A DNA stretch of 9,802 bases from Burkholderiaceae bacterium. Lineage in GTDB: Bacteria > Pseudomonadota > Gammaproteobacteria > Burkholderiales > Burkholderiaceae. The stretch is from NCBI GenBank assembly GCA_947461335.1, contig CANHLB010000047.1, positions 1-9,802 on the forward strand, in the 5' to 3' direction. Of this stretch, positions 1 through 7,551 are shown piece after piece (the stretch's first letter is position 1; the number at the start of each line of letters is the position of its first letter). The notes under the pieces were generated by a model that saw nothing but the letters and a program-made list of their open reading frames with translations, was not told the DNA's origin and ran no database searches. The position numbers and the translations under genes are program-made.

Positions 1-70
1 GTAACGCTCAAAATCCCCAAGGGTTGGTCCTTGCTAGCCTGCAACCAGTTTCGACGCCGCCCTAGAGCAC
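1..70. other. Flank downstream of lysS, no gene assigned
   Basis: These 70 bases lie beyond the lysS stop. On the plus strand one frame is open from the window edge to a TAG at 63-65 and could be the last 20 codons of a convergent gene, but that length is expected by chance. On the minus strand a weak hairpin (CAAGG, six-base loop, CCTTG, at 33-18) is followed by GGGA and four T's at 13-10. It could be a poor terminator for the lysS transcript, but the stem is only five pairs and the T run is short and displaced. No tRNA or other RNA gene is recognisable. Confidence 0.3.
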
Positions 71-1633
71 TTACTCTTCTTCGCGACGTAGGTGCGGGAA
101 CAAAATTACATCACGAATGTTTGGAGCATCTGTGAGAAGCATAACTAAGCGGTCGATACCAATGCCGCAGCCGCCAGTTGGGGGCATGCCGTATTCCAGA
201 GCGCGAATAAAGTCATGGTCAAAGTACATTGCCTCTTCATCGCCAGCCTCTTTTTGCGCCACTTGCTTGCGAAAGCGATTGGCTTGATCTTCAGCATCAT
301 TCAGCTCTGAGAAGCCGTTGGCGATTTCACGACCCGTGATAAAGAGCTCAAAGCGCTCAGTAATACCTGGGCGGGTATCTGATTCTCTAGCAAGTGGACT
401 CACTTCAATTGGGTAATCGATGATGTAAGTAGGCTCCCAAAGATGTTCTTCAGCAACCAATTCAAATAAAGCGAGTTGTAGGGCACCAATACCAGCATTC
501 TTCAAGGCTGGCGTATCTGGGTTCTCACCACCTTTTTTCAACTCAGCACGAATGAAATCAGCATCGTCTAATTGCGCTGCTTGGTAGGTTTTATTGGACT
601 GTGGTCCGTACTTTAGAATCGCTTCAGTAATCGTGAGGCGCTGGAATGGTTTGCTGAGATCTAATTCACGACCTTGATGAGTAAGGGTAGCGGTACCCTG
701 AGCATCCAACGCTGCTGAACGAATCAATCCTTCGGTGAAATCCATGAGCCAACGGTAATCTGTGTAGGCTGCATAAAACTCCATCATGGTGAACTCAGGG
801 TTATGACGTGGGCTTACACCTTCGTTGCGGAAGTTACGATTGATCTCAAAAACGCGCTCAAAGCCACCAACTACCAAACGCTTGAGATAAAGCTCAGGAG
901 CAATACGCAAGAACATTTGCATATCTAAAGCATTGTGGTGGGTAATAAATGGTTTTGCTGTAGCCCCACCTGGAATCGGGTGGAGCATAGGTGTTTCGAC
1001 TTCCATGAAGTCAGCCTCAAGCATGTGACGGCGTAGTGAGGCAATCGCATTACTGCGTGCTTTAAAAGTATTGCGGCTTTCTGGATTGACAATCAAGTCT
1101 ACATAGCGCTGACGATATTTGGTCTCAAGATCAGAGAGGCCATGGAACTTATCGGGTAATGGACGTAATGACTTACTTAGTAAGCGTAGATTGCTACATT
1201 CAACAGAAAGCTCACCTTTATTGGTTTTGAAGAGATTGCCTTCTGCAGAGATAAAGTCGCCCATATCCCAATGCTTGAAGGCACCATGGGTGTCAGCACC
1301 ACTGAGCTCATCGCTGATATAAAACTGAATTTGCCCACTGCGATCTTGGATCGTTGCAAAACTGGCTTTGCCCATCACGCGTTTAAGTACCATGCGGCCA
1401 GCAACTTTTACATGAACCTTTTTAGTAGCCAGCTCTTCTTTAGTGAGGCTGTCGTAGTGTGTATGAAGATCTGCAGCTAGATGCGTCGGAACAAAATCAT
1501 TGGGGAAGGCGATACCACCTTCGCGAAGCTTAGCCAGTTTTTCACGGCGCTCAGCAATGATATGGTTCTCATCAACTGCTTCAGTGACTGGAGCAGGCGT
1601 GTTATTTGAGTTCGTTTTATCGTTCATATTCAT
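71..1633 (-). CDS. lysS: Lysyl-tRNA synthetase, class II
   Basis: This cytoplasmic enzyme charges tRNA-Lys with lysine using ATP. The 520-residue product is close to the usual bacterial LysS size (about 500). An N-terminal OB-fold anticodon-binding domain lies at roughly residues 74-145 ([18 protein letters not shown]). The class II catalytic core follows: motif 1 near 200-225 ([17 protein letters not shown]), motif 2 at 258-287 ([15 protein letters not shown], then [11 protein letters not shown]) and motif 3 at 488-500 ([13 protein letters not shown]). The [17 protein letters not shown] block sits at 434-450. It is the last gene of the leftward block, 6 bases after prfB, an arrangement also known in E. 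coli. Two in-frame ATGs (1633 and 1627) are possible starts; neither has a good Shine-Dalgarno sequence (AAGG lies 13 bases before the first), so translational coupling to prfB is likely. No key residue appears missing. Confidence 0.98.
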   Translation of the reverse strand: MNMNDKTNSNNTPAPVTEAVDENHIIAERREKLAKLREGGIAFPNDFVPTHLAADLHTHYDSLTKEELATKKVHVKVAGRMVLKRVMGKASFATIQDRSGQIQFYISDELSGADTHGAFKHWDMGDFISAEGNLFKTNKGELSVECSNLRLLSKSLRPLPDKFHGLSDLETKYRQRYVDLIVNPESRNTFKARSNAIASLRRHMLEADFMEVETPMLHPIPGGATAKPFITHHNALDMQMFLRIAPELYLKRLVVGGFERVFEINRNFRNEGVSPRHNPEFTMMEFYAAYTDYRWLMDFTEGLIRSAALDAQGTATLTHQGRELDLSKPFQRLTITEAILKYGPQSNKTYQAAQLDDADFIRAELKKGGENPDTPALKNAGIGALQLALFELVAEEHLWEPTYIIDYPIEVSPLARESDTRPGITERFELFITGREIANGFSELNDAEDQANRFRKQVAQKEAGDEEAMYFDHDFIRALEYGMPPTGGCGIGIDRLVMLLTDAPNIRDVILFPHLRREEE

Positions 1634-1639
1634 AGGTAA

Positions 1640-2744
1640 TTAGACGCCTTGCTTCAGGCTAGCTTCAATAAAAGCATCTAGATCCCCATCCAATACTTTT
1701 TGAGTGTTGGAGATCTCGACATTGGTACGCAAATCTTTAATGCGGCTTTGATCCAAAACATATGACCGAATTTGATGGCCCCAGCCTACATCGGTTTTAC
1801 TTGCTTCTAACTTATCTTGCTCCGCACGACGCTTTTGCATTTCATGTTCATATAAGCGTGACTTTAGCATCGTCATTGCCTCAGCGCGGTTGCGGTGTTG
1901 ACTGCGATCATTCTGACACTGCACCACAATGCCTGTTGGCAAGTGAGTGAGACGAACGGCCGAGTCGGTTTTATTAATATGCTGACCACCAGCACCAGAG
2001 GCGCGGTAGGTATCTGTGCGAATATCGGCTGGATTAACATCAATCTCAATAGAGTCATCAATTTCAGGATAGACATAGATCGAAGCGAAGGAAGTATGGC
2101 GACCATTCGAGGAATCAAAAGGCGATTTACGTACTAAGCGATGCACGCCAGTTTCTGAACGGAGATGTCCATAGGCATACTCGCCATCGACTTTGATTGT
2201 TGCGCTCTTAATGCCAGCAACATCACCATCAGATTCTTCAAGGATTTCTGTTTTATAGCCCTTCCGTTCGCAATACTTGAGATATTGCCGATAGAGCATG
2301 CTAGCCCAGTCGCAGGCTTCAGTACCGCCTGCACCTGCTTGAATATCAATAAAGCAATTACATGAGTCCATCTCGTTGTGAAACATACGGCGGAACTCTA
2401 GATCACCAATAATCTTGCTATAACTGGCCACATCTTGTTCGATAGCGGAGATAGTTTCAAAATCACTTTCCTCTTTTGCCATATCAAATAGCTCAAGAGC
2501 GCTGGTAATGTTGGTATTGAGATCGGTGAGGGTGGCAACAACGCCATCTAGCAATTTCTTTTCTTTGCCTAGCGCTTGCGCTTTCTTTTGATCGTCCCAA
2601 ATGGTGGGATCTTCCAGAATGGAATTAACTTCAGTAAGACGGCGTGACTTTACTTCGAAGTCAAAGATACCCCCGAAGAGCTTGCTCACGAGTGAGCAGG
2701 TCAGACAAGGTATTTGAAATAGTATTTAATTGTTCGGCTTCCAT
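1640..2744 (-). CDS. prfB: Peptide chain release factor 2, programmed +1 frameshift
   Basis: RF2 recognises UGA and UAA stop codons in the ribosomal A site and triggers release of the finished protein. The gene is read in two frames. The zero frame runs from ATG 2744 ([20 protein letters not shown]) for 27 codons to CTT, then an in-frame TGA at 2663-2661. A +1 shift on CTT-T continues as DFEVKSRRL to TAA 1640, giving about 367 residues; E. coli RF2 has 365. The stop-recognition tripeptide SPF lies at about 207-209 and the catalytic GGQ at 252-254. The residue before SGAGGQ is Ala, as in most RF2s, where E. coli K-12 has Thr. The start is fixed: a TAG lies two codons upstream in the same frame and no other ATG precedes the TGA. 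It lies between recJ and lysS, the same order as in E. coli. Expression is expected to be autoregulated, because low RF2 slows UGA reading and favours the shift. Confidence 0.97.
2660..2674 (-). promoter_or_regulatory. prfB +1 recoding site
   Basis: On the minus strand this reads GGGGG TAT CTT TGA C. It has every part of the classical RF2 frameshift signal: an internal Shine-Dalgarno-like G run three bases upstream of the slippery CTT, a TGA stop, and a C after the stop that weakens termination. It matches the known E. coli site (AGGGGGTATCTTTGAC) except that C replaces the first A. The peptidyl-tRNA on CUU slips one base forward to UUU, and reading resumes at GAC (Asp28). The signal is seen directly; its function is established for the family. 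Confidence 0.96.
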
Positions 2745-2761
2745 CCCCTAATTATAAGGGG
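2745..2761 (-). promoter_or_regulatory. Hairpin and -10-like box before prfB ATG
   Basis: The minus strand reads CCCCTTATAATTAGGGG directly before the prfB ATG. CCCCT and AGGGG are perfect inverted arms around a seven-base loop. The loop and stem base contain TATAAT (2756-2751), an exact -10 consensus, six bases before the ATG. The only Shine-Dalgarno-like sequence (AGGGG) abuts the ATG with no spacer and would be paired in the hairpin. No convincing -35 box is found 15-19 bases upstream. Possible readings are a weak internal promoter giving a leaderless prfB mRNA, or a hairpin that dampens initiation on the recJ-prfB transcript. Both are inferences. Confidence 0.35.
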
Positions 2762-2772
2762 GTTATTGCTCT

Positions 2773-4539
2773 TTACCTTGAGGTCTCAGGGGTCTCGTCG
2801 TGTGCCTCGATCATGAGCTGGACGCGGGCCTGGCCTTGATAGCGATCAGTCACTAAGCGGTAGGCCAATTTGGCCTTGGCAGGCAGGCTTTGGGTGCGGT
2901 TAAACCAGACAGCAGTAATAGGCTTATTACTTATCTTGTCCTCAGTCACTCCCAATGGGCGCAGCATCAGCCGCAGGTGTTTTTCTTTCATCAGGCTTTG
3001 CTGGGTAATCTCAAATTCTCCATAAAAGACCGGCTGTGGAAATCCTTGCCCCCAGATTTCTTCGGCAATGAGATCGCCAATTTCAGGGGTGAACTCAGAG
3101 GTTTGAAGAGTGCCGTCATGGATATGATGACGTTCTAGTAATTCCTCTGTCAATAAGCCGCTCGCCACCTCCTGAAAGCAGGCATCAAACTTTTCAAAAT
3201 CACTTTTACGAATCGTGAGGCCTGCCGCCATGGCATGTCCACCGAACTTTAGAATTAACCCTGGCTCTCGTTTAGAAACTAAATCTAGCGCATCACGCAA
3301 ATGAAAGCCAGTCAACGATCTGCCAGATCCACGTAACTCTTCACCGGTACTTCCATCGGCTGGAGCAAAAACAATGGCAGGACGATTGAAGCGCTCTTTT
3401 AAGCGAGAAGCCACGATGCCAACAACGCCTTGATGCCATTCTGGATTCCAAAGGCAGATGCTAGAGCGCTGCGCTATTGTTCCAGCCAATTGATCTTCCG
3501 CAAGGTGGGCTAGAGCCGCTTCTTGCATCCCCGTTTCAATGACGCGTCGCTCTCGATTAATTCGATCGAGTTCTTGGGCGATCATTATTGCTTCATCGGT
3601 GTTATCAGTTAGCAATAATCGAATACCCAAAGTCATATCTGCTAAGCGTCCAGCAGCATTTAGACGCGGACCAATAGCAAAGCCTAAATCAAAGGTATTA
3701 GCCTTACGTGGATCTCGTCCTGCCGCCTGAAACAAGGCCTGTATTCCAGGTTGAGAGATTCCTGTACGAATACGTTTTAAGCCATTCGAGACAAGTACGC
3801 GGTTATTGCGATCCAGTTGAGCTACATCAGCCACAGTGCCAAGGGCAACAAGATCTAATAAGTTTTCTACTTTAGGTTGTGTTTCGTTTGTGAACTTGCC
3901 GCGATGACGTAGTTCTGCACGTAAGGCTACTAATATATAAAACATCACACCAACGCCCGCCAGTGCTTTACTAGGAAAGCTGCATCCAGCTTGATTGGGA
4001 TTAACGATAGCCCTAGCCTTGGGAAGGCGATCTCCAGGCAAGTGATGATCAGTGACAATCACTTCCATGCCTAGTTCACGGGCTCGGTCAACGCCAGCTT
4101 CACTTGCTATACCGTTATCAACGGTGATGAGATATTTTGGTTTGGGAGACTGCATGGCTGCAAGTTCAACGACTTCAGGGGTGAGGCCATAGCCCATGGT
4201 GAAGCGATTTGGAACCAAAAACTGAATAGGGGTTTCGGGTCCACCGAGCATACGTATGCCCCGAATACCAACTGCACAAGCAGTAGCGCCATCACAGTCA
4301 TAGTCTGCAACGATGAGCATGGGCTCTTTTCGCTCAAGAATATCTGCTAACAAGGAGGCTGTGCTGAGGCAATCTTTGAGCTCTGTTGGAGAGAGTAATT
4401 GCTTTAAATCGAGTGAGAGTTCTTCAGGAGACTGGATCCCTCGGGCGGCATACAGTCTTGCGAGCAATGGATGAAGTCCACTTTGTTGTAACCAAGTAGC
4501 AGTGCGCTCAGAAAAGGGGCGTTGTGAAAAGAGACCCAT
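2773..4539 (-). CDS. recJ: Single-stranded-DNA-specific 5'-3' exonuclease RecJ
   Basis: RecJ degrades single-stranded DNA 5' to 3' in recombinational repair (RecF pathway), mismatch repair and base excision repair in the cytoplasm. The 588-residue product fits the family (E. coli 577). Counting from MGLFSQRPF, the DHH phosphoesterase motifs are DYDCDG at 79-84, VDNG near 140-143, TDHH at 163-166 and LGTVADVAQL around 233-242. NAAGR lies at 294-298 and the DHHA1 motif GGHAMAAG at 433-440. The remaining C-terminus (about 450-588) corresponds to the OB-like DNA-binding part. The metal-binding aspartates and histidines are present. I chose ATG 4539 because it shares its A with the stop of the upstream gene (TAATG) and begins at a natural RecJ N-terminus. 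An in-frame ATG at 4593 would add 18 residues lying wholly inside the upstream gene and is unlikely. prfB follows after 28 bases. Confidence 0.96.
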   Translation of the reverse strand: MGLFSQRPFSERTATWLQQSGLHPLLARLYAARGIQSPEELSLDLKQLLSPTELKDCLSTASLLADILERKEPMLIVADYDCDGATACAVGIRGIRMLGGPETPIQFLVPNRFTMGYGLTPEVVELAAMQSPKPKYLITVDNGIASEAGVDRARELGMEVIVTDHHLPGDRLPKARAIVNPNQAGCSFPSKALAGVGVMFYILVALRAELRHRGKFTNETQPKVENLLDLVALGTVADVAQLDRNNRVLVSNGLKRIRTGISQPGIQALFQAAGRDPRKANTFDLGFAIGPRLNAAGRLADMTLGIRLLLTDNTDEAIMIAQELDRINRERRVIETGMQEAALAHLAEDQLAGTIAQRSSICLWNPEWHQGVVGIVASRLKERFNRPAIVFAPADGSTGEELRGSGRSLTGFHLRDALDLVSKREPGLILKFGGHAMAAGLTIRKSDFEKFDACFQEVASGLLTEELLERHHIHDGTLQTSEFTPEIGDLIAEEIWGQGFPQPVFYGEFEITQQSLMKEKHLRLMLRPLGVTEDKISNKPITAVWFNRTQSLPAKAKLAYRLVTDRYQGQARVQLMIEAHDETPETSR

Positions 4540-5534
4540 TACAGAATGATCTCTTTCCATGTGAGTGGTTCTGCATTTTTCCAGAACTTCCAAGATTTTC
4601 TGGAGAGATCTTTAGCTGTAAAGACGCGTTCACGTGTTTTTCCTTTTGGAAAATCGATGATACAAAGTTCGTCTAATTCTTTGTTGAGTATTGCTGTACG
4701 TAATGCTGGCCAAAAAGTTTCAGCTTGATCGAGCCAAGCAAAAGAACCTGCAGCCTCTTGGATATTGAATGCCTTTGAATGCGGAAGGTTGAAAAGCTTG
4801 GCCAATCCCGCTAGTAGGGGATGCGATCCATAGATATGCTGAGATTGTTGAACTAGCTGTGGCGTTTGTACATCACTCAATTTACCAATCCCGCTAATCC
4901 ATAATGAGTTAATGCTTGGCATACCGCGTTGCTCACGTTCCTCATTCACAGGGCCAATGTGCCATAGCATCTGAATTTCATTTTGTAGCTTGCGCCAATG
5001 CCTTGCGCTACCTTCTTCACTAGTATCCCGTGGCATCCACCAGTCGATGTTACGACCATGCGCTTGATCTACGCTATAGCTATCTAAATTTGAAAATGGA
5101 CCTGCCGAGATAAACCAATAGTGCTGACCTTGAAACAGAATCGGATTTTGAAAATCTTCCTCAATGAGGGGTAGGGCAGCTTGAAGCAGTTCAGCAGATT
5201 CAGATTGCGTCAGATCGACCTGATTTTGTCCCATTAGAATTAAGTGATCGCGCGTGGCGTGCAGATGAACAGGCTGGAGGCAAGCAATGACTTCTGATGG
5301 ATTTACTACTAGCGAAGTTTGGCCCAAGAGCATGACTGGTGCCAGTGGCACAAGATTCCCGAGTAAAAAACGCTCATGAGGCAACCCTTTCATTGGACGG
5401 TCTCCAATTGCTTGCTCTTCCTCAGCATCATAGGCATCCTCGCCGGCTAGCATGAGGGTAAAGCGTCGCACAGTGTTTTGGGCGCTTTTGGAGAAGGTGG
5501 AATTTGCAGTCATTCCCCTGATTTTAGGTGGCAT
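4539..5534 (-). CDS. RpfE-type conserved protein of unknown function
   Basis: The product is a soluble 331-residue protein with no signal peptide or membrane segment. It resembles the family labelled 'regulatory protein RpfE' or, loosely, 'phosphoglycerate mutase' (COG4255, from memory), often found directly upstream of recJ in beta- and gammaproteobacteria. Recognisable blocks are HLHATRDHLIL (90-100), GRNIDWWMP (160-168), RKLQNEIQMLWHIGPVN (181-197), an ERExRG-like stretch to about 204, and NSLWISGIG (209-217). The N-terminus is acidic (EDAYDAEEE, 32-40). I see no alkaline-phosphatase metal signature that would support the mutase label, so no enzymatic role is assigned. The stop overlaps the recJ start by one base, so the two are probably translated together. 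An alternative start is ATG 5513 (MTANSTF), preceded by AGGGGA and by TAAAAT seven bases upstream; the two starts cannot be separated by inspection. Confidence 0.8.
   Translation of the reverse strand: MPPKIRGMTANSTFSKSAQNTVRRFTLMLAGEDAYDAEEEQAIGDRPMKGLPHERFLLGNLVPLAPVMLLGQTSLVVNPSEVIACLQPVHLHATRDHLILMGQNQVDLTQSESAELLQAALPLIEEDFQNPILFQGQHYWFISAGPFSNLDSYSVDQAHGRNIDWWMPRDTSEEGSARHWRKLQNEIQMLWHIGPVNEEREQRGMPSINSLWISGIGKLSDVQTPQLVQQSQHIYGSHPLLAGLAKLFNLPHSKAFNIQEAAGSFAWLDQAETFWPALRTAILNKELDELCIIDFPKGKTRERVFTAKDLSRKSWKFWKNAEPLTWKEIIL
5521..5526 (-). promoter_or_regulatory. Candidate -10 box for the RpfE-type gene
   Basis: TAAAAT on the minus strand lies seven bases before the alternative start ATG 5513. 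It is relevant only if that start is used, because it falls inside the coding sequence of the longer form. No clear -35 box is placed for it. A TAGACA (5570-5565), similar to a -35 consensus, lies further upstream but has no good partner at normal spacing. Confidence 0.2.
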
Positions 5535-5580
5535 TTAAGGAATCCATCGATTTGCCTTTGCAATTGTCTAAACTGTGGCT
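5535..5580. promoter_or_regulatory. Divergent intergenic promoter region
   Basis: These 46 bases separate the two outward-facing gene blocks and must hold, or adjoin, the promoters for both. For the rightward block, TAAACT at 5569-5574 is a -10-like hexamer six bases before the lolC ATG, with only a poor -35 (TCGATT at 5547-5552, 16-base spacer). For the leftward block, TAGACA (5570-5565) is -35-like and overlaps the rightward -10 candidate. No operator palindrome stands out. The compactness suggests the two promoters overlap and may interfere with each other. Confidence 0.45.
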
Positions 5581-6843
5581 ATGTTGAGACTTCCTATTGA
5601 ACTAGAAATTGGCCTTCGCTATACCCGATCCAAGCGTCGTAAGACGGTGGGTAAGCGTGACGGCTTTTTGTCCTTTATCTCCGGAATCTCGACTGCTGGC
5701 ATTGCCCTTGGCGTAGCTTCCCTGATTGTGGTCCTCTCAGTTATGAATGGGTTCCAAAAAGAAGTTCGTGACCGCATGCTTTCTGTTCTTTCTCATGTAG
5801 AAATTACTGCGCCAGATGGGTTGGCTAATTGGGAGCCGCTGGCACTCAAAGTTGCCAAACAGCCACATGTCGTTGGCGTTGCGCCAATAGTGAGCTCTCA
5901 AGGTTTGCTCAGTCGTGAGAATGTCATGAGAGGCGTTTCTATTCGAGGCATTCTGCCAAGCGAGGAAGGAAAAGTATCGGACCTTCCAAAACAATTTGTT
6001 GCTGGCAGTATTGATGATCTCAAGCCTGGCAGTTTCGGCGTTGCTTTAGGTTCCCAACTTGCACTACTTGTTGGCGCGCGCGTTGGTGATCGTATTAATT
6101 TAATTGTTCCTGAGAGTGATTTAACTCCAGCTGGCGCAATGCCGCGAATGCGTACGCTTCAAGTAGTTGGCATTGTTGATAGCGGCCATTACGAGTACGA
6201 CAGTTCCTTAGCTATTCTGCATTGGAAAGATGCTGCTGCCTTATTACGCTTACGCGACCCATCTGGCTTGCGTGTTAAGGTTGATGATATGCAGCGTGCA
6301 CCTGAGGTAGCTAATGAGCTTGCTGCAGTAGTACCCCAAGCCCTTTGGGTTAGTGACTGGTCACGCTCTAATCGAAATTGGTTTGCAGCTGTGCAGACTG
6401 AGAAAAAAATGATGTTCATTATCCTAACATTGATTATTGCTGTAGCGGCATTCAATTTAGTGTCTACATTGGTAATGACGGTAAACGAGAAGCAGGCTGA
6501 TATTGCAATACTGAGAACGATGGGGGCAAGTCCAGGCCTCATTCAAAGAATTTTCTTGGTCCAAGGGTTGGCAATTGGTTTAATGGGTTCACTAGCAGGG
6601 GTAGCATTGGGTTTATTGATTTCATTCAATATTGATGTCATTGTTCCTGCTATCGAAGCTATTTTCCGCGTGCGCTTCTTGCCACGTGAGGTTTATTTCA
6701 TTAGCGAGTTACCTTCTGATGTCCGATTAAGTGATGTCGTCACTGTGGGGTTGATGGCATTTGGTCTATCCGTGCTAGCTACCCTCTATCCAAGTCGTCG
6801 TGCTGCCCAAGTGCAACCTGCGGAGGCACTCCGTTATGAGTAA
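5581..6843 (+). CDS. lolC: Lipoprotein-releasing ABC transporter permease, LolC/E (LolF-like)
   Basis: This inner-membrane permease, with LolD, extracts mature lipoproteins from the inner membrane and hands them to LolA for the outer membrane. The 420-residue product has the FtsX/MacB-type layout: TM1 about 29-55, a large periplasmic domain about 60-270, TM2 277-300, TM3 325-350 and TM4 385-404. It also has the cytoplasmic coupling segment LRTMGASPG (311-319) and the typical ending PAEALRYE. The stretch [11 protein letters not shown] (181-191) sits where E. coli LolC has its LolA-binding hook. I chose ATG 5581 over GTG 5575 because [16 protein letters not shown] matches the usual N-terminus. 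No Shine-Dalgarno is visible. lolD overlaps its 3' end, but no second permease (lolE) follows, so this is probably the single LolF-type protein acting as a homodimer. That is an inference from this window only. Confidence 0.93.
   Translation: MLRLPIELEIGLRYTRSKRRKTVGKRDGFLSFISGISTAGIALGVASLIVVLSVMNGFQKEVRDRMLSVLSHVEITAPDGLANWEPLALKVAKQPHVVGVAPIVSSQGLLSRENVMRGVSIRGILPSEEGKVSDLPKQFVAGSIDDLKPGSFGVALGSQLALLVGARVGDRINLIVPESDLTPAGAMPRMRTLQVVGIVDSGHYEYDSSLAILHWKDAAALLRLRDPSGLRVKVDDMQRAPEVANELAAVVPQALWVSDWSRSNRNWFAAVQTEKKMMFIILTLIIAVAAFNLVSTLVMTVNEKQADIAILRTMGASPGLIQRIFLVQGLAIGLMGSLAGVALGLLISFNIDVIVPAIEAIFRVRFLPREVYFISELPSDVRLSDVVTVGLMAFGLSVLATLYPSRRAAQVQPAEALRYE
6822..6826 (+). promoter_or_regulatory. 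Shine-Dalgarno of lolD inside lolC
   Basis: GGAGG lies nine bases before the lolD ATG at 6836, within the last codons of lolC. It is the clearest ribosome binding site in the window and decides the lolD start in favour of 6836 over an in-frame ATG at 6800. Confidence 0.8.
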
Positions 6844-7531
6844 TCAGGATAATTTGGTTCTGATGGCTAGAGGTTTAGCTAAGACCTATGGTCAAGGCCC
6901 CACAGCGGTAGAGGTACTCAAGGCGATTGACTTAGATGTCTTGCCTTCAGAGAAGGTTGCCATAGTGGGCTCTTCTGGCTCGGGTAAAAGTACCTTATTA
7001 CATCTTTTGGGGGGCTTAGATACTCCCAACGCAGGTTCTGTAGTTCTAGCGGGCTCCAATTTAAATCAGTTATCCGTCAAGAAATTAGATCAACTGCGCA
7101 ATCAAAGTCTGGGCTTTATTTATCAGTTCCATCATCTCTTGGATGAGTTCAGCGCTGTTGAGAATGTAGCCTTGCCTTTGCGTATTCGTGGGCTAAATAA
7201 CGATGAGTCTATGGAGCGCGCAAGTAAGATGCTCAAAGCAGTGGGTTTAGCTGCACGTGAGCTCCACACCCCAGGTGAACTATCTGGAGGCGAGCGTCAA
7301 CGTGTAGCTGTTGCAAGAGCCTTAGTAGGTAATCCGGCATGCGTTTTAGCAGATGAGCCAACTGGTAACTTGGATACTGAAACCGCCGATAGTGTATTTG
7401 ATCTCATGTTAGATATTGCTCGTGATCAGGGTACTGCCTTCGTGATTGTGACGCATGATCCAGTCCGCGCTATCCGGTGCGATCGTATCTTGCATTTAGA
7501 ACGCGGAGTACTAAAGACTTTCTCACCATGA
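6836..7531 (+). CDS. lolD: Lipoprotein-releasing ABC transporter ATP-binding protein LolD
   Basis: This cytoplasmic ATPase powers lipoprotein release by the LolC/E-type permease encoded just upstream. The 231 residues match the family (E. coli 233). Walker [10 protein letters not shown] lies at 45-53. The Q-loop with the LolD-typical FIYQFHHLL is at 94-102, the ABC signature LSGGERQ at 149-155, Walker B VLADE at 170-174 and the H-loop histidine at 207 (VIVTHD). All ATP-site residues are present. FHHLL after the Q-loop separates LolD from the related MacB and FtsE ATPases. The start overlaps the lolC 3' end by 8 bases, which points to translational coupling. The stop TGA lies within ATGA at 7528-7531, where a possible start of the next gene overlaps. 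Confidence 0.97.
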   Translation: MSNQDNLVLMARGLAKTYGQGPTAVEVLKAIDLDVLPSEKVAIVGSSGSGKSTLLHLLGGLDTPNAGSVVLAGSNLNQLSVKKLDQLRNQSLGFIYQFHHLLDEFSAVENVALPLRIRGLNNDESMERASKMLKAVGLAARELHTPGELSGGERQRVAVARALVGNPACVLADEPTGNLDTETADSVFDLMLDIARDQGTAFVIVTHDPVRAIRCDRILHLERGVLKTFSP

Positions 7532-7535
7532 TTAT

Positions 7536-7540
7536 GGGAG
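7536..7540 (+). promoter_or_regulatory. Probable Shine-Dalgarno of the tatD-family gene
   Basis: GGGAG lies 11 bases before ATG 7552. The spacing is long but acceptable. It supports 7552 over the upstream ATGs at 7528 and 7534, which have no comparable site at a usable distance. Confidence 0.45.
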
Positions 7541-7551
7541 CAACGCATCCC

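Noticed and set aside
10..33. Possible intrinsic terminator after lysS
   Set aside because: The stem is only five base pairs with a six-base loop, and the four T's are separated from it by GGGA. Too weak to list as a terminator.
3..65. Possible C-terminus of a convergent gene at the left edge
   Set aside because: Twenty open codons ending in TAG are expected by chance often enough, and no family pattern can be read from them.
2662..2689. ATG at 2689 as the prfB start (MSKLFGGIF)
   Set aside because: It is out of the true upstream frame. The RF2 N-terminus and the recoding signal are both in the zero frame from ATG 2744.
4540..4593. Longer RecJ N-terminus from ATG 4593 (MEVLEKCRTT)
   Set aside because: The extra 18 codons lie inside the RpfE-type gene, and the TAATG overlap at 4539 gives a conventional coupled start.
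6189..6542. A 117-codon open frame on the minus strand
   Set aside because: It lies wholly inside lolC, whose plus-strand protein is clearly conserved. The antisense product shows no family pattern and has no ribosome binding site of note.
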